Source of the DNA: Tumebacillus sp. BK434
GTDB lineage: Bacteria; Bacillota; Bacilli; Tumebacillales; Tumebacillaceae
Reading direction: 5' to 3'
Assembly: GCF_004340785.1 (NCBI RefSeq)
Contig: NZ_SLXS01000003.1
Location: 529,689-593,688 of the forward strand
DNA length: 64,000 nucleotides
Of this stretch, positions 8,142 through 15,950 are shown in pieces. The position numbers were made by a program, and so were the translations under genes. The notes under the pieces are model-generated. The model ran no database searches. It had not been told where the DNA came from and saw only the letters and a program-made list of their open reading frames with translations. Position 1 is the stretch's first letter. Every line of letters starts with the position of its first letter.

Positions 8142-9290
8142 ATGTCCACGATTTCGAATGAAACGAACAGCAAAAAGAAGTTATCCGAACGTGAACGCCA
8201 GATGCAGCAGGAAGTACTGAAACGCTTTCGCTCCAAAGTCAGCCCGTCCTTGGGCAAGTTGGTTAAAGAATCTGACGCTGTAGCTAAACAGTTCATCCCG
8301 AGCCCTTATGAAGCGCTTGAATTCGGAACGGAAAAGCCGTTCGAAGAAGGCAAAAACAACCATGGCATCTACGGTCTGGAGCGCATCTACGAAGACCGCG
8401 CCGTGCTCACTCCGTATTTTGAATGTTCTGCATATTGCCGCTATTGCTTCAAAAAGACCCGCACCCTGGGTGGCGAAGCGAAGCGCATGACCGACGAAAA
8501 CATCGATGCGGCGATCGCCTACATCGGCTCTGACGCCCGCATCAAAACAGTTCTGATCACCGGCGGCGACCCGTTCATCGACGCGGAACTGCTCGAGCAG
8601 GTGCTGGTGAAAGTGGCGGAGATCCCGCACGTGCGCAACATCCGCGTCGGCACCCGCAACATCCTGTTCCAGCCGGAAGCGATCACCGACGAGCTGGCCG
8701 AAATGATCGCCCGCTTCAACCACATCGATTATGAGAATCCGAAAAACTCGCGCAACATCTCGGTCGGCCTGTCGATCAACCATCCGGACGAACTGACGCC
8801 GGACGTCATCCGCGCGGCGCAACGCTTCATCTCCCGCGGGATCATCATCCGCGGCCAGACCGTGCTGATGAAAGGCATCAACGACAATCCGGAGACGATC
8901 CTCGAGCTGATCTCGATGTTCCTCGCCGTCGGCATCGTGCCGTACTACCTGTTCCACTGCATGCCGGTCGTCGGCGCGAAGCACTTCCGCACCTCGGTGC
9001 AAAAAGGGATCGACATCCTCAACGCGATCTCCCGCTTCTCCGGCTCGACCGCGCCGCACTACGTCTACGTCACCCCGATCGGCAAACACCGCGTCGGCCC
9101 GGGCCACCAGCTCGAGTACGTGGAAATTGACGGCCTGACCTACATCAAGGCGACCACGCCGTACAAAGCGACCGACTTCCTCGAGTTCTCCGACAACGAG
9201 AACCTGCCGCCGCTGCATGAGATCAACGAAGAAGGCTATGTCGTCTCCTACTATTTGGATGGAGATGACAACGAACTGGAGGTTCTGTAA
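8142..9290 (+). CDS. KamA-type radical SAM aminomutase, probably not lysine-specific
   Basis: The 382-residue product belongs to the lysine 2,3-aminomutase family: the 4Fe-4S/SAM motif CxxxCxxC appears as CSAYCRYC near residue 97, followed by the SAM-binding TGGDP. The PLP-binding lysine of the family (PGGGGK in clostridial LAM) is matched by YVTPIGKHRVG near residue 315. The two aspartates that hold the lysine side-chain amine in LAM align with Met (HCMPVV) and Thr (VYVTP), so the substrate is probably another amino acid. GGGAGG precedes the ATG by about 11 nt. Two bases separate it from the ATP-grasp gene, then an MFS gene follows: an operon that could make and ligate a beta-amino acid. An activity outside aminomutation is possible. 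Confidence 0.85.
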   Translation: MSTISNETNSKKKLSERERQMQQEVLKRFRSKVSPSLGKLVKESDAVAKQFIPSPYEALEFGTEKPFEEGKNNHGIYGLERIYEDRAVLTPYFECSAYCRYCFKKTRTLGGEAKRMTDENIDAAIAYIGSDARIKTVLITGGDPFIDAELLEQVLVKVAEIPHVRNIRVGTRNILFQPEAITDELAEMIARFNHIDYENPKNSRNISVGLSINHPDELTPDVIRAAQRFISRGIIIRGQTVLMKGINDNPETILELISMFLAVGIVPYYLFHCMPVVGAKHFRTSVQKGIDILNAISRFSGSTAPHYVYVTPIGKHRVGPGHQLEYVEIDGLTYIKATTPYKATDFLEFSDNENLPPLHEINEEGYVVSYYLDGDDNELEVL

Positions 9291-9292
9291 GC

Positions 9293-10687
9293 ATGACGCA
9301 GAAAGCTTACGTTTTTATCGAAAACATGTACCCGCTCGTTCTGGCTCGCCGTGCCGTCATGGCGAAAGAGAAAGGGTACCACACCGTGCTGATCTCTCCT
9401 GCTCTTTCCGAGCAGGAGAAAAAGGCCATCCATGATTTTGAAACGCAGAAGAACAACAACGTTGCCATCTGGGACCAGTATTTCACCACCGACGATTTCG
9501 ACCTCGACACGCTGCGCGGCTTCCTGGCCCAGTTCGAAGAAGAAACGCCGGCCGCCGCCTTCATGACATCGATCGGCATGTTCCACAGAGGCGAGCTGGT
9601 CGGCTCGAACGTGGCGCTCCTCTGCGAAGAGCGCGGCCTGCCGTCTCCAAATTCGGATGCGGTGTTCCGCTGCAACAACAAATTCCTGATGCGCGACGCG
9701 CTCCGCGATCAAGGCGTGCCGACTGTCGACTTCGGTTTGGCGACCGATGAAGTGACGGCGGTGGAACACGCCAACCGCATCGGCTACCCGGTCATTTTGA
9801 AGCCGCTCAACGGCGCCGCTTCGCACATGATCGTCAAATGCACGAGTGACGAAGATCTGGTGAACAAGTTCCGCGACGCGATGGTGCGCCTGCCGAACTC
9901 GACCAACCTTCAAGCGTACAAGTCGGCGCACAGCTACCCGACGCGCGACGGCGTCGTGATCGACTTCGACCCGCTGCGCTCGATGCTGATCGAGCAGTAC
10001 ATCCCGGGCCGCGAAGCGAGCGTGGAACTGCTGATCACCGAGGATCAGATCTTCCCGCTGCTCGTGCACGACAAAGTGACGATGTCCGAAAAGGAACGCT
10101 GCTTCTACGAGCATCTGCTCGTCGTGCCGCCGCAGCGCTTCACCGACGAAGAAGTGCAAGAGATGAAAGACTACGCCGTCGCCGTCGCCAAAGCGGTCGG
10201 CTTGAAAAACACCTTCTCCCACGTCGAACTCCGCTACGGCGAGAACGGCATGGGGCCGCAGCTGCTGGAGATCAACCCGCGCATCGGCGGCATGTACGTG
10301 CAGGACAGCATCAAAGCGATGGTCGGAATCGACTCGATGTCCACCTGTGTCGAACTTGGCGAAGGCACGTTCCAAGCGGAAGCGGAGTACAAGTCGAGCG
10401 AAGAGATCCACGCGATGTTCACGATCTATCCGCCGCACTCCGGTCTGCTGGAGCAAGTTGACGGCTTGGAAGAGCTGGAGAAGCTGCCGGGGATGCTCAT
10501 GAGCAAGCAGACGATGCCAAACGGCGTGGTCATCCACGCCGAAGACGAAGAGTGCTTCGCCGTCATGTGCTTCCTCAAAGCAGAATCGTACGAGAAGGTC
10601 TATGAAATCTATGACCAGGCCTTGGAGATCGTGAAGTTCACCGTCAACCCGAACATCACCTCCAAGGAGGAAGCGGCGAACGTATGA
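9293..10687 (+). CDS. ATP-grasp carboxylate-amine ligase (first copy)
   Basis: A 464-residue ATP-grasp protein of the BacD / carnosine-synthase-like group, which joins a carboxylate to an amine via an acyl phosphate. Visible: an N-terminal Rossmann-like lobe (AYVFIENMYPLVLARRAVMA), ATP-binding lysines in NNKFLMRDAL and GYPVILKPLNGAAS, the adenine-binding region EQYIPGREASVELLI, and the metal-binding LEINPRIGG near residue 325. It follows the radical SAM gene after 2 nt and overlaps the MFS gene by 4 nt. The order aminomutase-ligase-exporter recalls the bacilysin-type arrangement of ligase plus MFS. Its substrates cannot be read from sequence. It is clearly paralogous to the ligase at 12219. 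Confidence 0.88.
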   Translation: MTQKAYVFIENMYPLVLARRAVMAKEKGYHTVLISPALSEQEKKAIHDFETQKNNNVAIWDQYFTTDDFDLDTLRGFLAQFEEETPAAAFMTSIGMFHRGELVGSNVALLCEERGLPSPNSDAVFRCNNKFLMRDALRDQGVPTVDFGLATDEVTAVEHANRIGYPVILKPLNGAASHMIVKCTSDEDLVNKFRDAMVRLPNSTNLQAYKSAHSYPTRDGVVIDFDPLRSMLIEQYIPGREASVELLITEDQIFPLLVHDKVTMSEKERCFYEHLLVVPPQRFTDEEVQEMKDYAVAVAKAVGLKNTFSHVELRYGENGMGPQLLEINPRIGGMYVQDSIKAMVGIDSMSTCVELGEGTFQAEAEYKSSEEIHAMFTIYPPHSGLLEQVDGLEELEKLPGMLMSKQTMPNGVVIHAEDEECFAVMCFLKAESYEKVYEIYDQALEIVKFTVNPNITSKEEAANV

Positions 10688-11961
10688 CGACAGCCGTCCA
10701 AACGCCGGATCACAAAAAAGTCTTCCGGCATCTGTACCAGCTGACAGCAGGCAAGACGATTTCCGACATTGGCAACAACTTTGACATGGTTGCGCTCAAC
10801 ATGTTCGTCTACCTGCTGACAGACAGCGCCGTCTACATGGGCTTGTTTATGGCGGTGCGCCTGGCCGGCGCGTTTGTCGCCGGTTTTTACGCCGGCATTC
10901 TCGCCGACCGAATGAATCGCAAACACCTGATGATCCTCTCCGACTTCGGACGGTCGGCCGCCTTGCTGGCGATCGTCCTGACGCCGACCGATTATCAGTT
11001 CTACGTGCTCATCCCGCTCACGTTTATCATGGGCTGCCTCTCCACGCTGTTTGGCGTGTGTCTGCAGTCCAGCATCCCTGCCATCGTCGGCAAAGAGAAC
11101 ATCGTCAAGGCCAACGCAGTGTTGACCGCCTGGGGTTCGGTGGCGATGGTGATCGGTCTGTTCGGCGCCGGGATGCTGCTCGGCAAGGTGTCGTATGAGA
11201 CGGTGTTTCTGATCGACGCCTGCACGTACGTCCTGTCGGCGCTGAACTTGCTGTCGATCCCGCTGCGCACGAATGAAGAGCGCGCAGTGGGCGCGACGAA
11301 GGAGAAGAACATGTCGTTCTTCGCCGAGTTCAAGCTGATCTATGTCTACCTGCGCACCGTTCCGATCCTCTTGTCCTTGATGGCGATCCGCCTGATCGAC
11401 ACGTTCGGCTCGGCGGCGCACAACGTCGGCATGCCGATCTTCTCGTCGCAGCTCAGGCCGGACCAGCCCTCGTTCTACATGGGGATCATCTGGGGCGTCT
11501 GGGGCATCGGCAACCTGATCGGCTCGCGGATCATGGCCAAGAAGTTCACCGGCAATGACACTTCGATCAACGAGCGGGCCTTCGGGATCGCGACGTTCTT
11601 CATGTCGCTGTTCTTCATCCTGCTGTTCTTCGAGAGCCCGATCTACATCATCTTGCTCTTCGCAGCGCTGGCCGGGATTGCAGACGGCGTGTCGGCGATC
11701 GTGTACGCCACCCGCCTGCAGCAGACGCCGGATGAGAAGCGCGGCCGCATGTTCGGTGTTTCCACGACGCTGCAGACGGTCGGTTTCGCCGTCGGGATGG
11801 TCATCTGCTCGCCGCTGTTTGAAATTTTCAAACCCGTAGCGGTCGTCGGCATGCTGCACGGACTGCCGATGATCATGGCGCTGCTGTTCACCTTGTATTA
11901 TTTCGGGAAGTGGAAGCTAAACCGCACGGTCAAGACAGAAAACAGCCACGATGTCGCTTAG
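10684..11961 (+). CDS. MFS transporter, probable product exporter
   Basis: A 425-residue major facilitator with about 12 hydrophobic segments. The loop 2-3 signature appears as GILADRMNRKHLMI near residue 77, and the second half repeats it as a degenerate form around MAKKFTGNDTS. It resembles the EntS-like MFS_3 drug/siderophore efflux branch more than nutrient uptake carriers. It overlaps the ATP-grasp gene by 4 nt, so ligase and transporter are coupled; self-resistance or export of the ligase product is the likely role. Its last codons and stop are built into a terminator hairpin. Confidence 0.88.
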   Translation: MTTAVQTPDHKKVFRHLYQLTAGKTISDIGNNFDMVALNMFVYLLTDSAVYMGLFMAVRLAGAFVAGFYAGILADRMNRKHLMILSDFGRSAALLAIVLTPTDYQFYVLIPLTFIMGCLSTLFGVCLQSSIPAIVGKENIVKANAVLTAWGSVAMVIGLFGAGMLLGKVSYETVFLIDACTYVLSALNLLSIPLRTNEERAVGATKEKNMSFFAEFKLIYVYLRTVPILLSLMAIRLIDTFGSAAHNVGMPIFSSQLRPDQPSFYMGIIWGVWGIGNLIGSRIMAKKFTGNDTSINERAFGIATFFMSLFFILLFFESPIYIILLFAALAGIADGVSAIVYATRLQQTPDEKRGRMFGVSTTLQTVGFAVGMVICSPLFEIFKPVAVVGMLHGLPMIMALLFTLYYFGKWKLNRTVKTENSHDVA

Positions 11962-11979
11962 ACATCGTGGCTGTTTCTC
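11941..11979 (+). terminator. Terminator overlapping the MFS stop codon
   Basis: A perfect 15-bp stem (11941-11955 with 11961-11975) has a 5-nt loop that contains most of the TAG stop codon (11959-11961) and is followed by TTTCTCGTT. It ends the radical SAM-ligase-MFS transcript, so the second ligase at 12219 needs its own promoter. Confidence 0.85.
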
Positions 11980-11992
11980 GTTAGGAACACGA

Positions 11993-12063
11993 AGACGCCG
12001 CTCTGCTGTTTCCTCTTCTGTCGATTCTGCGAAGCAGGCCCCCCGGCCGAACAGCGGGCGTCT
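11993..12063 (+). other. Possible structured RNA element in the 257-nt gap before the second ligase
   Basis: Two nested complementary pairs, AGACGCC/GGCGTCT (11993-11999 with 12057-12063) and GCTGTT/AACAGC (12005-12010 with 12050-12055), could fold into a long stem; a short CTGC-GAA-GCAG hairpin lies inside. No known RNA family was recognised. Confidence 0.25.
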
Positions 12064-12165
12064 CCTGCCCGTAATTTTCTACACCTGCTACTTTATTCCT
12101 GCCATCGACTTGGTAAAATTGTCCTACCAGGCAGGTTTGCACTGGTGATTTGATAAAGTAGTATG

Positions 12166-12171
12166 TATAAT
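12166..12171 (+). promoter_or_regulatory. -10 box upstream of the second ATP-grasp gene
   Basis: A perfect TATAAT lies about 48 nt before the ATG at 12219. The best -35 at 17-nt spacing (TGGTGA, 12143-12148) is weak, so the promoter call depends mainly on the -10 box and on the terminator upstream that forces independent transcription. Confidence 0.5.
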
Positions 12172-12218
12172 ATGATTAATAATCACTTCATCACTTTATA
12201 CTTATTGGAGGTCAATCG

Positions 12219-13604
12219 ATGAGCCGCCCGAAAGCTGTCGTCTTTATTGACAATAACATGCCGCTGACACTTACGCTCCGCGCCGCCTATGCCCAAGACC
12301 AAGGTTATCTCACCTTCCTCGTGTCGCCCGAATTTGAAGAGCACGTGCTCGCCCTCATTGACAATTTTGTCGTCAACAAGCGCGAAGGCATTCCGCTCTA
12401 CACACGCCGTTACGCCACGCAGGACTTCGACCGGACGACCCTGCAGAACATCCTCGCCGAAATCGAGCAGGAAGCCGACATCGCCGGTATGATCACCGGC
12501 AACGGGCCGTTCTGCAAAGACGGTCTGGTCTGTGCCCACGTTGCCGCGCTGGCTGCGGAGCGCGGCCTGCCTTCTCAAGGCGAAGCAGCGCTGTATCTCG
12601 CCAACAACAAGTACCTGATGCGCGACAAGTTCCGCGCGACCGGGGTCAACACGATCGATTTCGGACTCGCCCTCGATGAAGCGTCGGCGGCGGCCGAAGC
12701 CAACCGCATCGGCTACCCCGTGCTGATGAAGCCGATCAACGGCGTCGCGTCGCATCTGATCATGAAATGCAACAGCGCAGAAGAAGTGGTCGCCAACTTC
12801 CGCCATGCGATGGAGAAGCTGCCCGGCTCCACTTTCCAATCCTTCTATGAAGGGGCACACTCCTTCCCGAACGCCCAAGGTGAGCTGGTGCATTTCGATC
12901 CGATGCGCTGCCTGCTCCTCGAGCAATACATCCCGGGCCGTGAAGTGGCGGTGGAAGTCCTGATCACCGAAGACCGCTACATCCCGCTCGTGGTGCAGGA
13001 CAAGGCGGTGCTGACCGAGGACGGGCGCAGCGTATACGAAGACCTGCTGATCACCCCGCCGGTGCGCTTCACAGAAGAGGAGTGCCGCGAACTGGAAGCT
13101 TGTGCCGTCGCAGCGGCGCAGGCGATCGGACTGAAAAATTCGATCGCGCACATCGAGCTGCGCTACGGCGAAAACGGCCTCGGGCCGCAAGTGCTCGAGA
13201 TCAACTCGCGGATTGGCGGCGGCTTTACGCATGAAGTCTTGCGCTCGATCGTCGACGTGGATTATGTCAGCACGTACGTCGAGCTGATGACCGGCACCTA
13301 CCAGGCGAAAGCGCACTACGAGCGCAAAAACGATCCGCACGGCTTCTTCATCCTGTTCGCCCCGCACGCCGGTTTCTACGAATCGATCGAAGGGCTCGAC
13401 GAATTGAAAGCGATGCCGGGCGTGATCAGCACGATGCAGCCGTTCCCGGTCGGCTCGCAGATCTCCGGCGACGAAGAAGAGGTGTTTCTGCTGATGGCGT
13501 GGATGAAAGTCGACAACTACGAGCATCTGCTGTCCACCTATCAGAAAGCGAAAGAGATCATCAAATTCAAGATTACGCCGAACGAGACCTCCGTGCAGGC
13601 CTAA
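12219..13604 (+). CDS. ATP-grasp carboxylate-amine ligase (second copy)
   Basis: A 461-residue paralogue of the ligase at 9293, alike along its whole length: VVFIDNNMPLTLTLRAAYA, ANNKYLMRDKFRATGV, GYPVLMKPINGVASHLI, EQYIPGREVAVEVLI. The metal-binding motif reads LEINSRIGG (Ser where the first copy has Pro). TTGGAGG stands 8 nt before the ATG. It lies 257 nt after the MFS gene with its own terminator on both sides, so it is a separate unit on the same strand. A role in adding another residue to the product of the first ligase is inference; it might also act on a different amine. A shared origin by tandem duplication, with the MFS gene between, is likely. Confidence 0.87.
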   Translation: MSRPKAVVFIDNNMPLTLTLRAAYAQDQGYLTFLVSPEFEEHVLALIDNFVVNKREGIPLYTRRYATQDFDRTTLQNILAEIEQEADIAGMITGNGPFCKDGLVCAHVAALAAERGLPSQGEAALYLANNKYLMRDKFRATGVNTIDFGLALDEASAAAEANRIGYPVLMKPINGVASHLIMKCNSAEEVVANFRHAMEKLPGSTFQSFYEGAHSFPNAQGELVHFDPMRCLLLEQYIPGREVAVEVLITEDRYIPLVVQDKAVLTEDGRSVYEDLLITPPVRFTEEECRELEACAVAAAQAIGLKNSIAHIELRYGENGLGPQVLEINSRIGGGFTHEVLRSIVDVDYVSTYVELMTGTYQAKAHYERKNDPHGFFILFAPHAGFYESIEGLDELKAMPGVISTMQPFPVGSQISGDEEEVFLLMAWMKVDNYEHLLSTYQKAKEIIKFKITPNETSVQA

Positions 13605-13607
13605 ACA

Positions 13608-13639
13608 AAAACCCTCTCCGTGTTTGCGGAGAGGGTTTT
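13608..13639. terminator. Bidirectional terminator
   Basis: A 13-bp perfect stem (AAAACCCTCTCCG with its complement, 6-nt loop) provides T runs on both strands. It lies between the convergent second ligase (stop 13604) and the acyltransferase gene (stop 13646). Confidence 0.9.
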
Positions 13640-13645
13640 GCGAGC

Positions 13646-14215
13646 TTAATGCAAGATCGTGCTGGTATCATCTTCCGGCGCTTCTGCCGCCTCGTCCGCT
13701 TCGACCAGTCGGCCGCGCGGCGGGGTCATGTCGACGCCTTCGCGGATCACGCGGATCGGGTTGCCGCCGACAAAGGCGCCTGGCGCCACATCGCGGTTGA
13801 CGACGGAGCCGGCAGCGATCACCGCACCGTCGCCGATCGTGATGCCGGGGAGCAGGGTCGAGTTGGCCCCGATCATCACGTTGTCGCCGATGATGACACG
13901 GCCGAGGCGGTATTCGTCGGTCAGGTATTCATGAGCGAGGATCGTCGTGTTGTAGCCGATGATCGTGTTGCGGCCCACAGAGATCAGCTCCGGGAACATC
14001 ACATCCATCATCACCATCAAAGCGACCGCCGTATCCTCGCCGACCTCCATGCCCAAAAAGGTGCGGTAGAGCCAATTTTTCAGCTTCAAAAACGGCGTGT
14101 AGCGGGAGATCTGAATCACCGCAAAGTTCTTCACGACCTTCCAAAAGCTGACCGTCTTATAAATCTGCCACAGGGCGTTCGACCCTTCGACAGGATAACG
14201 AACCGTATTGCGCAT
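13646..14215 (-). CDS. yvoF: Left-handed beta-helix acyltransferase, YvoF-like
   Basis: The 189-residue product has the hexapeptide repeats of the LbH acetyltransferase superfamily (residues about 75-155: ISVGRNTIIGYNTTILAHEY, VIIGDNVMIGANSTLLPGITIGDGAVIAAGSVVNRDV) and the usual tail PIRVIRE. ATG 14215 lies 5 nt after the ppaX stop; the longer frame upstream overlaps ppaX and is not used. In B. subtilis yvoF sits between ppaX and hisZ, and here it also follows ppaX, but the radical SAM cassette separates it from hisZ. The acyl acceptor is unknown. Last gene of the yvoD-ppaX-yvoF unit. Confidence 0.85.
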   Translation of the reverse strand: MRNTVRYPVEGSNALWQIYKTVSFWKVVKNFAVIQISRYTPFLKLKNWLYRTFLGMEVGEDTAVALMVMMDVMFPELISVGRNTIIGYNTTILAHEYLTDEYRLGRVIIGDNVMIGANSTLLPGITIGDGAVIAAGSVVNRDVAPGAFVGGNPIRVIREGVDMTPPRGRLVEADEAAEAPEDDTSTILH

Positions 14216-14219
14216 GAGG

Positions 14220-14864
14220 TCACCTCGTTCCGAGAATCGTCGCTTCCAACTCCTGCATGGTGTGGACCAGATAGTCCGGCCGATGCGGCAACAGCCCCTC
14301 TGCTCCGCGCAGGCTCCACGCGACCGCAGCCGTCTTGACGCCGGCCGCCTGGCCGCCGAGGATGTCATACGGCGAATCTCCGACCATCAGCGTGGCGGCC
14401 GGGTCGGCGCCCAGCAGGTTCATCGCCAGCAGCAGCGGATCGGGATGCGGCTTGTGCTTCTCGGTGTCGTCCGCCGTGACAAACGCGTCAAAATACGGCC
14501 CGATGCCGACCAGATCCCACCCCATTTTGGCGGTCAGGCGCATCTTCGAGGTGACGATCGCCAGCTTCACCCCGGCTTGGTGCAGGCGCTGGAGCACCGC
14601 TTTGACCTCCGGGAACTCGGTGACGAGCTCATCATGCTGCGCGATGTTAAACTTGCGGTACGTCTCGACCAGTTCCTTGGAGCGGCCCGGCACGAAGCGC
14701 TCCATCTGGTCGACCAGCGCTTCGCCCATATGCGGCATCACGTCGGCGCGGGTATATTGCCCCGGCACGTGCAAGTCGAGGGCGTGTTCAAAAGAGCGCA
14801 GGATCAGTTCATTCGTATCGAGCAGCGTTCCGTCCAAATCAAACAGGACATAGCGGTAGTTCAT
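14220..14864 (-). CDS. ppaX: Pyrophosphatase PpaX (HAD family)
   Basis: A 214-residue HAD hydrolase. Motif I is FDLDGTLLDTN at residues 8-18, motif II is IVTSK near 102, and motifs III/IV appear as KPHPDPLLLA and MVGDSPYDILGG. PpaX hydrolyses the pyrophosphate released when HprK/P dephosphorylates Ser46-P-HPr by phosphorolysis; that role is family knowledge and fits the hprK gene nearby. Length and synteny with B. subtilis (hprK-lgt-yvoD-ppaX-yvoF) support the name over a generic phosphoglycolate phosphatase. GGGAGGT lies 8 nt upstream of the ATG. Confidence 0.92.
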   Translation of the reverse strand: MNYRYVLFDLDGTLLDTNELILRSFEHALDLHVPGQYTRADVMPHMGEALVDQMERFVPGRSKELVETYRKFNIAQHDELVTEFPEVKAVLQRLHQAGVKLAIVTSKMRLTAKMGWDLVGIGPYFDAFVTADDTEKHKPHPDPLLLAMNLLGADPAATLMVGDSPYDILGGQAAGVKTAAVAWSLRGAEGLLPHRPDYLVHTMQELEATILGTR

Positions 14865-14914
14865 CTCACGTACCTCCCTTGCTGTGTATTAGCTGTGTAT
14901 TGGCTCTGTCATCG

Positions 14915-15865
14915 CTACGAGACGGCGCTCTTGCTTTCGGCCACGAGAGCTGGCTGCTTTTTCGCGCGCCAGATGCGGGCGAGCAGGAACGTCACGACCA
15001 GCGCTGCCAGCAGGCGGATCGCCAGCAGGTACCAGCCGTTGACGCCGAGCGGCAGGAAAATCAGCGTATCCTCGACCACGGCGTGGCAGAGCACGAGGAA
15101 GACCATCAGCAGGTACAGCTCGCGTTTTTGCATCGGCTTCTCCCGCGATGCTTCCAAGATCACGCCCGCGCCGTACGCGAGGCCAAACCAGATGCCGGCC
15201 AGAAAGGGGATTGCCGCATGTTCCGACAGGCCGAGCACCCGCATCAGCGGGGTCATCTTCAGCGCCAGGCGGTCGAGCGTCTTGCGCTCCTTGAGCACTT
15301 GGATGATCATCATCAGCGGGATGACGATCAGCGCCAGTTGCCCGACCGCTTTCCCCATCGTCCACCCGATCTCCCCAAGCAAGGTCAGCACCGGCATCTC
15401 CCAGAGGTAGGCGAGGTGCGTATACGACCCGGCCACCGTGCCCACCGCGTTGCCAAGCGCCAGATGCAGCGCCGCGCCGCCGAGAAATGCCATGGCGATC
15501 CGCACGCCGACGACGATCAATGCGTTCAGGCCGAGCCGCTTGGCCACCGCCGTCTCCACGAATAAGTTGTGGCAAAACGACAGCATCACGCACAGAATCA
15601 GTATCTCCGGCGACGTCAGCGCCAGCGAAAACATCGCGCCGATCGCCGCATATAAATTCAAAATAAAGCCGAGTGCCAACACGATCGCCGCTTCGCCCGG
15701 CAGACCGACCAGCCCCATCAAAGGCGCAAACAAATGCACGATCCATTCGATGACGGGCGTATGCTTGAGCAGCGACACGATCAGCGTGATCGGCACGATC
15801 ACTTTCCCCAGCACCCATGTGGTCCGCAGACCGGACTGCCAGCCACGGTACAAAACGCCTTGCAA
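14915..15865 (-). CDS. yvoD: Multi-spanning membrane protein with two nucleoside-recognition (Gate) domains, YvoD-like
   Basis: About 316 residues with some 8 hydrophobic helices in two similar halves, each with the pattern of nucleoside-recognition/Gate domains: GLRTTWVLGKVIVPITLIVS and GKAVGQLALIVIPLMMIIQV, then FLAGIWFGLAYGAGVI. It sits upstream of ppaX, the position of yvoD in B. subtilis. I place the start at TTG 15865, with GGAGGTG 6-8 nt upstream, rather than at TTG 15898, which lies before that site. A TATAAT just upstream (around 15900) suggests the operon begins here. The transported or sensed molecule is unknown. Confidence 0.8.
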   Translation of the reverse strand: MQGVLYRGWQSGLRTTWVLGKVIVPITLIVSLLKHTPVIEWIVHLFAPLMGLVGLPGEAAIVLALGFILNLYAAIGAMFSLALTSPEILILCVMLSFCHNLFVETAVAKRLGLNALIVVGVRIAMAFLGGAALHLALGNAVGTVAGSYTHLAYLWEMPVLTLLGEIGWTMGKAVGQLALIVIPLMMIIQVLKERKTLDRLALKMTPLMRVLGLSEHAAIPFLAGIWFGLAYGAGVILEASREKPMQKRELYLLMVFLVLCHAVVEDTLIFLPLGVNGWYLLAIRLLAALVVTFLLARIWRAKKQPALVAESKSAVS

Positions 15866-15909
15866 CACCCTCACCTCCAGGAAAAACTCATTGCTCAATT
15901 ATAGCATAA

Positions 15910-15936
15910 AGAGGCCCGTATCTTACACGGACCTCT
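15910..15936 (-). terminator. Weak terminator after the M23 peptidase gene
   Basis: A 10-bp stem with one mismatch (15910-15919 with 15927-15936) is followed on the minus strand by TTTA. The tail is poor, so some read-through into yvoD is possible. Confidence 0.45.
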
Positions 15937-15950
15937 CCAAACACATTCGT

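Noticed and set aside
8181-9218. Long open frame antisense to the radical SAM gene
   Set aside because: It mirrors third-position GC of the real gene, is rich in Arg/Asp/His with no domain, and lacks a ribosome site. The same applies to antisense frames over 9251-10537, 12183-13526, 16053-17438, 24375-26330, 44207-46540 and 56859-60176.
8142-13604. Mobile element carrying the radical SAM cassette
   Set aside because: No transposase, integrase, direct repeats or tRNA gene was seen at either border; insertion is inferred only from synteny.
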